Origin: Sepioteuthis lessoniana
Lineage: Eukaryota > Mollusca > Cephalopoda > Myopsida > Loliginidae
Assembly: GCA_963585895.1 (NCBI GenBank)
Contig: OY757921.1
Location: 82,057,732-82,121,731 of the forward strand
Direction of reading: 5' to 3'
Length of the DNA: 64,000 bases
Shown here: piece after piece, positions 35,636 to 46,512 of the stretch
Layout of the letters: each line of letters begins with the position of its first letter
Position numbering within the stretch: the stretch's first letter is position 1
The notes under the pieces: generated by a model
The model's input: only the letters and a program-made list of their open reading frames with translations
What the model was told of the DNA's origin: nothing
Databases searched by the model: none
Translations under genes and position numbers: made by a program

Positions 35636-35890
35636 ACAATTCTTGCTTCTCCGGAAATACCCAGCATGATTTGCTCGTCTTAGATGGTTTGTGAGATTGG
35701 AAGTAAGTGGCCATACAGCCACTGTTTGGTAGAGTGTTGCTTCGAGAATTTATCCAAAACAGTATGAAGCATCCTTGTGTAGTTTCTATCTAGCTTTTTA
35801 CTCCAAATATTTCAATGCCAAAGGAAATGTTATAAGTGGTGCAACCATGCAATAGTTCTGACATGGCTACAACTTGTTTATTTTATCAGA
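35636..35890 (-). mobile_element. LINE fragment, part 2
   Basis: The older LINE continues with CTTGCTTCTCCGGAAATACC, GTGAGATTGGAAGTAAGTGG, and CGAGAATTTATCCAAAACAG. Parts 1 and 2 join into one fragment when the SINE is removed. Confidence 0.8.
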
Positions 35891-36394
35891 AATTAGACTT
35901 TAATATGGTTGATAACTTGTCAATAGCAATTCATCCTTACCTATGCATATATTGACATCACTTTCAGTAGATAAGATATTGCTATCGAGTCTATTAAACA
36001 GGTCTACTAATTTCAAAGACTTGTCATTTAATGAAACAACATCACTTTGATTAAAAAATATGAACTATTTTTATATTTTACACAGAGACCAATGCCTCTA
36101 TCAGCTTGTTTCAGCAGCAGAGATTTATCTTGAGCAGATGTATTATCTCTGCATAGTCTGCAGGGAATCATCTACTTCTTACCCTTTTTAGAGTGAAGAT
36201 CTAATCTCACTTATAATTGACTTAATTCACAATAGTGAAAGGGTGAAACAGTTTTGAATATTATTCTTTCCTATAAAGACAGACACAGATTTGATACATA
36301 TATAGAAGAAAAGAATAAAGAGTAATTTAAGTTAATATGATTAGTGAATAGATTTAAGTTGGTTTATGTCAAAGATATTATTTCTTTCTTTTAC

Positions 36395-36538
36395 CTTCAC
36401 ATAGGCACGCTCTGTTTCCAAGAGTTCCATGATGACCTTCCTTAACTTCTGTGCTTCAGACAATGGCCTGGAAGGCGCATCTCCAAACTGGTAAGGTTCA
36501 TTGGGATTTCGGCACATTGCTGTCACTTGCTCAGTGTT
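36395..36538 (-). CDS. TIAM1: TIAM/sif exon: start of the DH (RhoGEF) domain
   Basis: The exon has 48 whole codons (phase 0 to 0). The acceptor is TCTCTTGCAG and the donor GTAAAAG. The peptide starts NTEQVTAMCRNPNEPYQFGD and passes through RPLSEAQKLRKVIMELLETE to RAYVK. The latter is conserved region 1, the first helix of the Dbl-homology domain, which contacts the Rac switch I region in TIAM1. The Glu of LLETER is the residue expected to be essential for exchange. The exon is symmetric. It joins directly to the exon at 30871-30677, which continues with DLNVLIERYLNPL, exactly as in other TIAM proteins. Confidence 0.93.
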
Positions 36539-36754
36539 CTGCAAGAGAAAATTTCAAATAGGAATTTTAAAAATGTTGAAAAGTAAATTGCAAGAACCAG
36601 TAATAAAACAAAAAACACATAAAAAATACCTGGTTTATTTTGCTATTAATATTTAGGCTTTTATTTTTGGTTTGTGGTCATCAGAAAACTAAGGAATTTT
36701 TACTGTTGGTTCCTTTAATCACTTAAGCTGATTACATCTTTAGAAAATAGTAAG

Positions 36755-37215
36755 TTAGATCTCTCTCTCTCTTTCTGGTCCTGTACCTGGGGGTACTTCT
36801 CATGTTGCATGTCTTGGATAGGAATAGCATATTGGAACCCATCCTCTCCAAATCTACAACTGGTTTGAATTTAGTTTTTCTTCTATTGGGAATAGTTGCA
36901 ATATCAAGATTAAAGAGCCCAGTTTGCCCTACTATTTACCCAACCAAGGGGGCTAGCCTGCCTGGAGACCCTGGAAAGCCAGATTTCTTATATTTTATAT
37001 GAATACTACTTTATGAAAATTGACATAGTAGAGTGAAGGTCTTGTATCATAGATTGGTGGGTAGGCATGAGACCCTATCACCAGCTCTGGCTGGATAGAG
37101 AAGAGCAGGACTCATAGCTTTCCCAAGGCTATTAGTTCAATGTGAAATGCAAATAGCTTGATTTAGGATTTGAACTCAAGTTGCCAAGTTCACCTCCGAT
37201 GATAATAACTATTAT
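36755..37215 (-). repeat. SINE family B copy (inverted) with internal insert
   Basis: The 3' part (GGGGTACTTCTCATGTTGCA, TACAACTGGTTTGAATTTAG) and the head part (CTTTCCCAAGGCTATTAGTT, GAAATGCAAATAGCTTGATT) are separated by about 150 bp of unrelated sequence (36946-37107). The flank 37215-37345 is shared with 61985-62107. Confidence 0.7.
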
Positions 37216-37551
37216 GTTACGAGCAGCTCACACAAAAAAAGTTAGGTATAGTTTATAAAATTGTCTTTTTATTTGAACCCAATCATTGTAATTATGGATT
37301 TGTTAAATTCTGTAAGATTGCTTTCCAAATATTATAATTAAAATTTTTTCCTTGTTTTCCAAGTTATTCTTTCTGGTTGGTTAACTCAAAAAATTAATAA
37401 GAATTTAGTTAATAAATTATTTTCTTTCACTATAATGATATGCTTTACATTTTTTTTATAAAGGTTTGTCATACAGACTCTTCAAATATATGTCAGACAA
37501 AAGATTGGCTAATGTTTTACTCTTAAGAGATGTACAATTTTCAGAATAAGG

Positions 37552-37790
37552 TTTGGTTTCTTTGTTTAATGGCATATCAACCTTTGTTGGTTATTTAATG
37601 CCAAAGCTATTCTCCAAGAAGAACAGTAGTGGGACTATTTAACACATAGCTGGGAGGATAAGGGGGTTCATACCTTTCCCAAGGGTATTTGTCCGAAAGT
37701 GAACATAATAGCGCAACTGGAGTACGAACTCGCTTACTACGATTCCATAGTCCATCGCTCTAACCATTACACCACAAGGACACCCCCGAC
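37552..37790 (-). repeat. SINE family C copy (inverted)
   Basis: The tail complement GGCATATCAACCTTTGTTGG, the body ACACATAGCTGGGAGGATAA, and the head complement CTCTAACCATTACACCACAA are all present. Confidence 0.85.
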
Positions 37791-38433
37791 AGAATAAGGT
37801 AATGGTAATTTTTTCTTGTGCAATTTCCTTGTGAGAAAAAAAATTTTGTTCTATATGAATAAAAGCTTTTTAAGTACCATATCTTTCTAACATAAAAATC
37901 AAAAACAATTATTTATTCAAAGATAGCAGTTGTTACATATTCAGTAAATCTTAAGCTTTTACTATATTAATATTTTATTTATTTGTAAAAAGATACCTTT
38001 TAAAGTTTATGAAAAATAGCTAAAATAACTGCATATCATTTCTGATTTTTAATATTTCCAATAAACAATTGTGTTGAATTGCTGACATAAACAATTTTGA
38101 ATCTGAAATAACCACTGACATTGCATTCTGGATAAAATGAATCTTTTAATTCCTATAAAGAAAAACTTAACTCATGTAAGTCATTTAATGTGACATCTCC
38201 TGGAAAAAAAGAGCCCCTTACTGATGTTGGATTTATAATTCGTATTACCTATCTCTCTGGATTTAATAATAAACTGGACTGTGTAATTTTTATTGACTTG
38301 GGACTTGATATCAATCACTTGTAAGTTAATTGGAACAAAACCCTTTTCAAAAGTTTATTCTCTATATTACCATTTAATGTCACATCTTCTGACAAATTGT
38401 ACTAAAGTTACTTTTAAGTTTGAGTTTGAGTTT

Positions 38434-39045
38434 TGTTTAATGGCATATCAACCTGTGTGGGTCATTTAATGCCAGAAAGATTAAATTGCTTTTGTCTTTT
38501 GTGCATGTTTTAGGTTTTAAGGTATGAGTTTTAGTTATGTTTTATCATATTTGACTAGATTTTGATGAAGAAGTTGATTTCTTTTAGAAAGCTTAGGATT
38601 TCCTCTGGTTTGGAGTTTTTGAAGAGGTTCTTTAAATTGTTTGTTTGGTATTGTTTTAGGCAAATTTGACTAAACCTGTCACAGTTTATGAGAATGTGTT
38701 TGACTGTGAGAGGTACTTTGCATGTTGAACATACTGGGGAGTCTTCCCCTTTTAGGAGGTGTGAATGTGGGTGTGACCAATACGAAGTCTGGAGATTATC
38801 ACTTCTTTTCTATTTCTTCTATAACCTGCTGGCCATTCACCTATGGTATCTTGAATATGGTAGAGCTTGTTCTATGTTTGATCATCCTAAGATTTTTGCC
38901 ATTTCTTGAGTATAAATTTGTTAATAAGTAATTTTAGGTCAGGGTATGGAATTTTTGTATTGGATATACATGTCTGAAGTGCTTTTTTTGCAGCTCTGTC
39001 TGCCCTTTCATTTCCCTGTATGCCAATGTGGCTGGGTATCTAAGT
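38434..39045 (-). mobile_element. RNase H-bearing LINE, 3' end
   Basis: Read on the minus strand, 39035-38990 gives SHIGIQGNERADRAAK, the C-terminal motif of the RNase H domain found in I-superfamily LINEs. Further on comes CSTCKVPLTVKHILINC, a C-x2-C-x8-H-x4-C zinc-knuckle-like motif typical of the LINE C-terminus. Stops break the frame, so it is inactive. The 3' end (38472-38434) is GGCATTAAATGACCCACACA followed by GGTTGATATGCCATTAAACA, the same tail as SINE C and element D. Plus-strand frames at 38688-38931 are antisense to it. Confidence 0.82.
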
Positions 39046-39234
39046 AAGAATGAAAAGTTTATAAAGAGAAATAAAAAGAATCCAAGTTGTTAAAAATGCT
39101 TTTATATCTTTTATAAGACAGTTGTGTAGATTGTGCTGATCTGCTCAAGGACTGAACTCGCCATCCTTGACTAGAAGATGCTGTTGAACCAACTTGTCTC
39201 AACTGTTGATTAGAAGTGGGCTCACCCTTTTCCA

Positions 39235-39430
39235 TGAAAGCTGCTAGTCTCTTGCTGGAGCACTTTAGGTGGTAAAATGGTTAGCAAGCTAGACTAGCAG
39301 ACCTACACAAGTGAGTTCAAGTCTTATCAGGAGTCCCATCAATACAGCAATATGCCACAGCTAAGCAAAAAAAATGTTAGTAAATTACTACAATTCTCTT
39401 GCCTGGGCAGATTGGGTGGTGTAATACATG
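39235..39430 (+). repeat. SINE family F, part 1 (split by mariner)
   Basis: GGTAAAATGGTTAGCAAGCT is an A box-like head and GTGAGTTCAAGTCTTATCAG the B box region. AGCAAAAAAAATGTTAGTAA then ATTACTACAATTCTCTTGCC is the body. The mariner begins at 39431. Confidence 0.65.
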
Positions 39431-40180
39431 GTACATTCAATAAGTTTCCAGACTTTTTTGTACAGACATTTAAAATTGTCACAGACTCTTGAACATTTAG
39501 TATGTTATTGCTATACATCTTTTGAGATGACTGACCAATTTGTATAATTTCAGGTTCAAATGAACAGCTACAGCAGCAATTGGAATACACCCTACTAAAG
39601 CCTGATTGTCACAGCTGGTGAATTTCAAAAATGCAATCTAGACGTGAGGACACTTTAGAAGAACGATATGCAATAAAATTCTGTTTTAAACTTGGAAAAA
39701 ATGCTACAGAAACATACAGAATGCTTCAGACTGCTTTTGGAGCATCTTGCATGAATTGAACATCAGTTTTTGAGTGGCATAAGAGATTCAAGGAAGGCAG
39801 GGAGTCTGTGAGGGATGATGAGAGGTGTGGGAGGAGTAAGGAAGTCAATACACAACAGTTGATTGGCCAAAGGGTTAGGGTTACAAGACAGTTCCTCAGC
39901 TTCCCTATAGTCCAGACCTTACTACCTGTGACTTTTGCTTATTCCCTAAGCTCACTGGCTGTCGTTATGAGACAATTGAGGAGATGAAAGAGGCTGTAAT
40001 GAAGGTCATTGACACGCTCACACAAGAGGACTTCCATGAGGCCTTCCAGAAGTTGTTGGAATGGTACAAGTGCATTGCAGCCAGAGGAGACTACTTCGAA
40101 GGGGACTAGAGTTTCATGTGTGTACTATCAATAAAAGTTCCCATACGAAAAAAGTCTGGAAACTTATTTAATGATCCTCG
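39431..40180 (+). mobile_element. Mariner, internally deleted (copy M1, 750 bp)
   Basis: The terminal repeats share CATTCAATAAGTTTCCAGAC (left) with the complement of GTCTGGAAACTTATTTAATG (right). The N-terminal coding part keeps AIKFCFKLGKNATETYRMLQ, the helix-turn-helix of mariner transposases, then VFEWHKRFKEGRESVRDDE. After GATTGGCCAA the sequence AGGGTTAGGGTT joins directly to the C-terminal part (IEEMKEAVMKVIDTLTQEDF, ending YFEGD and a stop). The catalytic core is deleted, so it is not active. Confidence 0.88.
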
Positions 40181-40320
40181 TAGTAAGCAAGGTTGACTAG
40201 CAAACCTTCATGAGTGTGTTTGATTCTCATTGGGTGCCTCATTCATACAGCTTTGTGCCGTATTTAAGCAAAAAACTTACTAAATTACTACGATTCCCTT
40301 GCCTTCAGACAGGCCACTTG
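40181..40320 (+). repeat. SINE family F, part 2
   Basis: After the mariner, TAAGCAAGGTTGACTAGCAA, GATTCTCATTGGGTGCCTCA and ACTTACTAAATTACTACGAT give F sequence in the same orientation as part 1. It may be a second copy rather than the continuation of the first. Confidence 0.6.
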
Positions 40321-40539
40321 GTATTCATACCAGGTGGGTATAAATGACAAGCAAATATTCATATTGCACTTAATCTTTTTGGTCTGGTGAAGCAATGACA
40401 AGCAATAATTCGCTTGCACATGGCCTTCAGGCCTGGTGAACCTATGACTAGCGGCACGGGAATTTCTGCTCACATGTGACCTCCCCTAATTCTCACTTTA
40501 AAAAAGACTTTGTGTCAAATCCTACCAAGTAGGAGATAC

Positions 40540-41135
40540 AGGTAAATATACCTGGCATTTGTGCTGAGTGGTTAGAATTGTTTGAACACTTGGCCTTTGG
40601 GATTTTACCTGTTTGCAAGACTGAGTTTATTGCTTGGTGCCTTAGGCACCCCATGAGGAAATGTTGAAGTGGACAAAGGATTTTGCAGGGGTTTTTACCA
40701 GTACAAGGTCCCCATTATAAAACAGCCTTGTGCCATATTCTGACACAGTCAGATGAATACCCACAATTCACTTGCTTTTGGGCAGGAAGTTTTTTGAACA
40801 TTTGGTCTCACATGGCTGTCCTCCAGGCTGTACCTGCTTTGCAAGGTGGAGCTGATTACTTGGCATCTGAGGCACCTCATTAGATGAATGCTGGTGGAGC
40901 CAAGTATTTTTTGCTCCTGTTGTGCATGAGCCTCAATTCATGCATGATCCCCACTATAAAATGGCCTTGGGCCACATTCTGGCTAGGTGGGAAGTTGGAC
41001 ACACTCCATAATTTACTTGCCTGGGCAACTAGCAAATGTTCATGAGTGAGTTCAAGTGCCCCATTTATACGGCCTTGTGTCTCATCTGAGCAAAAAGCTG
41101 AGTAAATTACCATTTAGTTGCCTCAGGAATCCATG
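40540..41135 (+). repeat. SINE family F-like cluster
   Basis: Repeated modules occur: CCCCATTATAAAACAGCCTT and CCCCACTATAAAATGGCCTT, GAGCTGATTACTTGGCATCT and GAGTTTATTGCTTGGTGCCT, and a final F end (GTGAGTTCAAGTGCCCCATT, GAGCAAAAAGCTGAGTAAAT). At least two related units are merged. Frames at 40683-41113 lie in it. Confidence 0.6.
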
Positions 41136-41469
41136 CTTATCAACTTCACAACAATCTCAAGTGGTAAGAATTTTATTTATCAGATATCACTAAATAATAT
41201 CATATGGTTAATGAATCAATTTAAGTTGCTTTATGTCAAAGATATTTTCTTTTACTTTCACAATCTTTTTTAAAATCCCATTATAAGTAGAAAAATAGGT
41301 AATAAAAATCTTGTTACATAAGATATTACTGAATGATTATATATATCTGCTTAATCGTTCATATAGTTATAAAAAAAATATTCAACTATTACAAGTGTTT
41401 TGAGCTACAAATATGTGTCATTGGTAATTAATCTGGATACTAATGTAGTACACCACCCAATATCCACTA

Positions 41470-41690
41470 AGGAGGTGTCCACATGGTGTAATGGTTAAAG
41501 CACTGGACTATGGAATCATGGTAAGTGAGTTCAAACTCTAGTTGGACTATTACATTCACTTTCTGGACAAATACCCTTGGGAAAGATATGAACCCCCTTA
41601 TCCTCTCAGCTATGGGTTAAATAGTACCACTACTGTTTTTCTAGAGGGTTGATATGCCATTAAATAAAGAAACCAAACCAAACCTATATC
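41470..41690 (+). repeat. SINE family C copy
   Basis: The head GGTGTCCACATGGTGTAATG, the B box GTTCAAACTCTAG and the body ATACCCTTGGGAAAGATATG are intact. The first half of the tail is missing, and GGTTGATATGCCATTAAATA closes it. Confidence 0.82.
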
Positions 41691-41694
41691 CTCT

Positions 41695-42055
41695 GCAGAG
41701 GGCTAAGAACCCCAAACTAAAGGAATATCCTTGGTATGACACTAAACTGCATTACTGCCGAGTCCACTCTGAAATGGAGTAGTAGTACCTGCTAGGGTTC
41801 CATCAATAGGTCAAATAGACCTGTTTGAAAATTATTCATATTGGATAGGAATACATCAAATCACATACTGGTGAAAACGATTATGATTAAATTAGAAATA
41901 GTTACTTGAAATTCATTTGAACTGTAGATGGAACCCTAACAGGTACTACCACTCAAGGTCAAAGTGGACCTAGGAGTAATGGCTTGGAAAGGGTATTCTA
42001 GAATTCCAGAACTGTGACCTCATTATCAGATATCATTTAATGTCATAATTTTCAT
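41695..42055. repeat. Element D fragments in opposite orientation
   Basis: A plus fragment at 41695-41840 (GACACTAAACTGCATTACTG, GGTTCCATCAATAGGTCAAA) faces a minus fragment at 41925-42055 (GGAACCCTAACAGGTACTAC, AGTGGACCTAGGAGTAATGG). The two middle blocks are complementary with about 100 bp between them. Confidence 0.7.
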
Positions 42056-43386
42056 TTACAGGGGAAGGACTTATTTAAAAACTCAGTCATTAAGAAAGTG
42101 TGTACATGTTGTTGGTAAACATCTTGAATGGAACTTTTATCTGCCAAATGTCTTGTATGAGACAAAAAACATGTATCACAGTTTGCATTATTATCATGCA
42201 AAACTTTTTCCTACATTTTTTATCCTACTTATAAAAAAAAACTTATTAAATCTTCTAAATGTATCAGTAAATTCTTATTTATATCTGCTTAATATGTTCA
42301 CTACTGTCTGGGATATTTGCAGCAAATTAAGTATATTCATTGCTCTGTGAAAGACAGAAACCGTTGCTATAGTTACTCATATTGCCTTAAATAAAATCAT
42401 GTAATGGATACAGGTGTGTATAAGAAGCAATCTGCAGTGTGCCATATGACTCACAAGTGCCTAGTTTGGAGTGAACATATTAAAGAATTTATACAATATA
42501 TTTTTAACTCTTTGCAATCTGAATTCTTTTTATACTTGCATATAATTTGCTGTTGGAAAGATGCAACAAATTGCCTGAGAGGATTAATAGTAAAAATATT
42601 AATTCTGATGCATCGATAAGAAGCAGAAAATCTCTGCTACTATACAGAACTGTTCATAGTTCTAAGTTAAAATTTTTCAGATAAATCAGTGACAATTTTT
42701 TCTTTCAACTTATTTTCCGGTGCTTGTTTACAGCTACTAATTGTAATAAATGTAACAGTCTTGAGTTGTTTGAATTTCTCAGTTGTTGTTTTTTTTTCAG
42801 TAGATATTAGTGATGATTAATGATAAATTTCGCCTTTGAATAAGGAAAAAAAAACTATTAACTAGGTAGTTAATATGGTGGTTAAAAACATCTAGGTTTA
42901 ATACTTGGTAAAAAGGATGCATCAATGAGAGAGAAATCAGTGGACTGAACAAATTTAGAATATCATATTCTTTACTCCAGAAATGTAAAAGTACATTTAA
43001 TATCTATTACTTGAACATCTATGATTAGCCTGATCTAAACATGATTCCAGGAAACAACATTCAACTATTATTTCTATATCAACTTGTTGACAGATGCATT
43101 ATTATGTATAAATAATCAAATAGAAAAGAAATTGTATAAATAGTTGCAAGATCTCTATGAAAATTTTAACAAATTTACTGTGGAAAATAAGAAAAATACT
43201 GTATTTAAATTCATTTAAAAAATCTTTGGTATTGACATTTATTATGTGATAATGACTTCACTAAAAGTTTGGTTGAAGTGTTTTGCTTATTTTGTGTATG
43301 ACCTAGTTGTTTCAGTTGATTGAGATAAGAGCAAAAAGACAATTTTTTAAAAGAGTGGAAAATAAATTTAAAGTATGCATTCCTAC

Positions 43387-43475
43387 CTTTAAGAGCACAT
43401 CGATCTCTTTTGGTGATAGTTTTGGTGGTAGAGGTGATTTTCGTGGCGACAAAGTGCCTTGTCTTGAGTCCCGAC
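43387..43475 (-). CDS. TIAM1: TIAM/sif exon: Ser-Pro linker before the DH domain
   Basis: This small exon (89 bp, phase 1 to 0) encodes 29 whole residues after the split glycine. It is flanked by TTTTCCCAG and by the slightly weaker donor GTAGGA. The peptide contains TLSPRKSPLPPKLSPKEID, with three SP pairs and a PxxP-like run. Such a stretch is typical of disordered regulatory linkers that can be phosphorylated or bound by SH3 domains; this is an inference from composition only. It links the PDZ part to the DH exon that follows. Although the peptide is not distinctive by itself, the exon is supported by exact phase continuity with both neighbours and by consensus splice sites. Confidence 0.82.
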
Positions 43476-44109
43476 CTGGGAAAAGAAATAATAAAAAGTC
43501 CTCTGTCATTTCAGTTAAACTCATAATTCAAGCTTGCTACAAGAATATAAAAAGTTTAGCTTCTTAATAAAATGTTTGTTAGTTGTGCACTCAAGCAGAT
43601 CAAAAAAAAAAAAAAAAACACCCTGAAAACACACCTAAACTCGTTGTGACAAACCAAGATCTGTAACAGTTCTTTTGTTAACCAAGCTTTCTCCCTTCTC
43701 CACTCTTACTTGTTCCTTTTATCAAGTAAAAATAGAACAATATATTCACTTTTAAGAAACTTTTCATTTTCCTACCCAGAAAATAGCTAAATTTCTCGTT
43801 CACACTAATTTTCTAACTAAAATTGCGATTTTGCTTTTTAGGGCTTTTATATTGAGATTTATCAATAATTTTGATTATTATGCAAATTTATTCTTCTGGC
43901 ACAAAAATAACTTTAGATCTGAACAGCCAGTCGGGAAATTATATATTGAAAAACCCATCCCTTCTGGGAATTTTTAAGGGGATCTAACATTGAGTTTGTC
44001 TAAAAAGAATTATAGATAAATAATAAATTTCTTTACTAGAAGCCTTTTGCTTGACTTTTTCACATTACATTATAACTTGACCAACTGCTGTTCAAAGGAT
44101 CTCAAAATG

Positions 44110-44675
44110 ATGTTTGGTTTGGTTTGGTTTGGTTTGGTTTGTTGCCCTATCAACCTTTGTAGGTTATTTAACGCCAAATCCATTTTTATGTAAACAATCA
44201 GTTCCATTTCAAACAATTCAGTTTAGCATAAACATTTCTATTTCAAACCATTCAGTCTATTCAAGCAGTTATATATAACAATTCAGTTTAGTGTAAGTAC
44301 AGTTTCAATGTCAAAAACAGTTCAATTTCAAATAATTCAGTTTAGCATAAGCACACAATTTAATTGTAAAAAACATTTCTATTTTAAGCTATTTAGTTTA
44401 GTCAAACAATTTAGTTTAGCATAAGTATGCTGTTAGTTCTATTTAACCTATAGATAGGGCCCTATCAGGTGCGACCACGCTGGGCCAGAGAGGGCCTGGG
44501 AGCAATGGCAATGAAGGGGTGCTCTGTATTCCCCAAAGCCCCAGCATTACTGGGACCTCACCATCAGACTGTTTAGTGTCATATCTAGGACACTCATTGG
44601 GAGGTAAGTCTTACTTCTCTACAGAGGTGTAGTGAGTGTATTCTACAGCCCCAGCTGACTGGGCAATCAAAATGA
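44110..44675 (-). repeat. Element D with expanded internal repeats (about 6 units)
   Basis: Four GGTTT repeats and the tail complement TATCAACCTTTGTAGGTTAT are followed by about six units carrying CAATTCAGTTTAGCATAA (44217 to 44420). Then come the standard D blocks GGGCCAGAGAGGGCCTGGGA, TTAGTGTCATATCTAGGACA and the head complement CAGCTGACTGGGCAA. Confidence 0.85.
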
Positions 44676-45924
44676 TGTAATGTTTTTTCTTTTTACGAAT
44701 GCTGTTAAAATTTGATATTTGAACAAGAATTAGTCGAGCTATTAGATTATAAAAGGATATTGAATTTTCTGAAACATCATGAATGAGAAAGTTGATAAAT
44801 CATTTATTTTGTTTATTTCTTTTTAGCCATAGAAATTCCATTCACTGGAAAAGAAAAGGCATTTAAACATTAAACTTAAAATTTTTAAGCTCTTTGAATT
44901 TGAGATCATTTGAATGAGAATTGGTCAAGTTATTAGATTCCAAAATGATATTAACTTTTCTGAAACACCCTTGATTTATTTTTCTGTCCACCAGATTTTT
45001 TAAAATAATTTTTGTACAATACAGTTTTGGCTTTCTTTTTATAATATACAATTGAACAATTCAATATTGCTAAAACATTTTCTTTAAACAAAAACATTTA
45101 ACATTAATAGCAATATTGTAATATTGAATATAAAGTGCTGACAAATGATTTTGTAAATGGGTTGTTAGAAATAATTAAATTTCTTGGTCTTACCTGATTT
45201 AATCCAAGACTGAATTTTATCATATTTTTTTCTATGAATAATTAAATGTGATGGTGTCAAAAGAATGACACAGGGTACACAAAAAGGTTGATTGAAAAAC
45301 ATATATATTCAAGTAACAGAAACAAGATGCAAGTGAACCTGGTTAAACAGAAGTTAGTTAACAGGAAGCTGCAAGTCCATTGGGTTAGTGACTGTCCAAT
45401 ACGTGATTGTGTTACGTGGGTCAGGTCAACTTTCCTCATGAGTATTTATTGAGGAAGGCAAATCTATTATGTAGGGAGTACAACATTTAAAACTGCAAAA
45501 GTTATTTGTTGCTATATTTTATGTTTTTTTTGTGTATTTTTCTATATTGGAAACAACAGCGAAAGGTTATAAATATTTTCAGAGAACAAATATCCTACCA
45601 TTTCCCTAGAGATATGATATCGTACTATGTGCAAGATAATCATCTTGTTTACAAATTCCAACTCAATTTGTACAAGTTAATTAAAGTTGATTAATATCAT
45701 ACCTCATTTCCTTATCTTCAATGATAATTATTTTATCCAAATTGCCTATCATATAAATATGCATTTTATGAAAAACCAATAACAGCAAAATTACTTGGCT
45801 ATTTCTTACCTTACAAGAAAAGCCAAAAATATAAATGCATAATACATTATCCATTTGATATCATAATAGATTAAATTCATTTTCATATCAGCCTTTCAGA
45901 AATTCTGACTAGATCATTAATCCT

Positions 45925-46180
45925 TACCGGACATTGGTATAATGGTTAGTGTTCGCCAATAGTCCGGGAGACCTGGGTTCAACTCCAGGTCGAGTCGTAC
46001 CAAAGACTCAAAAAATGGTACTTGATGCTACCTTGCTTAGCACTCAGCATTATAAGGTAAGGATCAAGGATAAAGTGGAGCAATCCAGGGAAAGAAGTAG
46101 CACCCTCCCCTACACCTTGGTGCAGTAGCTATCGAAAAGGGAGCCTTTGGGTCACCCTTGACTAGATTCGCCAACTACTA
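45925..46180 (+). repeat. SINE family A copy
   Basis: The head ACATTGGTATAATGGTTAGT, the B box GGTTCAACTCCAGG, the body GCACTCAGCATTATAAGGTA and the end GACTAGATTCGCCAACTA are clear. Confidence 0.85.
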
Positions 46181-46294
46181 TTAATCCTTAGAACCCCAAG
46201 CAGCCTATAACTGTAGGCCTCATCATCCTAAGCCTGTCCATTAGGGACCCTGTAAGGTATCACATGACAGTCTATTTAACTTCTTTTTGCCTGT

Positions 46295-46512
46295 GACTCA
46301 GCCAGCAAACAGTAAAATCACATGGCTATATAAGTTTTTTTCCATTTTGTACCCCTTTTACATACTGCTTGCTCATGGAACAATATGTGTATAATTCTAC
46401 CATAGGATACATTTATATATTCTTTTCTTGTAATGTCATTGGTATATTATGTATGAAAAAAGTTAAATGTCTTTTATGTGTAAATGAGTCTATCTTACCT
46501 TCCCTTTTATTG
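46295..46512 (+). repeat. Repeat family E fragment
   Basis: TACTGCTTGCTCATGGAACA then ATATGTGTATAATTC and GTGTAAATGAGTCTATCTTA match the middle of family E. Both ends are missing. Confidence 0.55.

Larger units (their letters stand above)
30872..36394 (-). other. Intron inside the DH domain (5523 bp)
   Basis: This intron splits the DH domain after its first helix. It contains an inverted duplication (31145-31500 with 33062-33430), SINEs C and B, a long T run (32143-32171), a probable solo LTR (33753-34376), a second LTR-like block and a LINE fragment split by a SINE. The remaining sequence (31660-32140, 32645-33050, 35890-36390) is AT-rich with nothing recognised. Confidence 0.8.
36539..43386 (-). 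other. Intron between linker exon and DH domain (6848 bp)
   Basis: This intron is mostly repeats: SINE B and C copies, an RNase H-type LINE 3' end, a mariner nested in SINE cluster F, and D fragments in opposite orientations. I see nothing gene-like in 37800-38420 or in 42060-43380, which are AT-rich. Confidence 0.8.

Noticed and set aside
38688-38931. Plus-strand frames with Cys-rich peptide
   Set aside because: They are antisense to the LINE zinc-knuckle region; the minus-strand reading explains the sequence better.
39871-39882. TTAGGG-like repeat as a sign of a chromosome end
   Set aside because: There are only two units, they lie inside a mariner, and the second mariner copy has the same tract.
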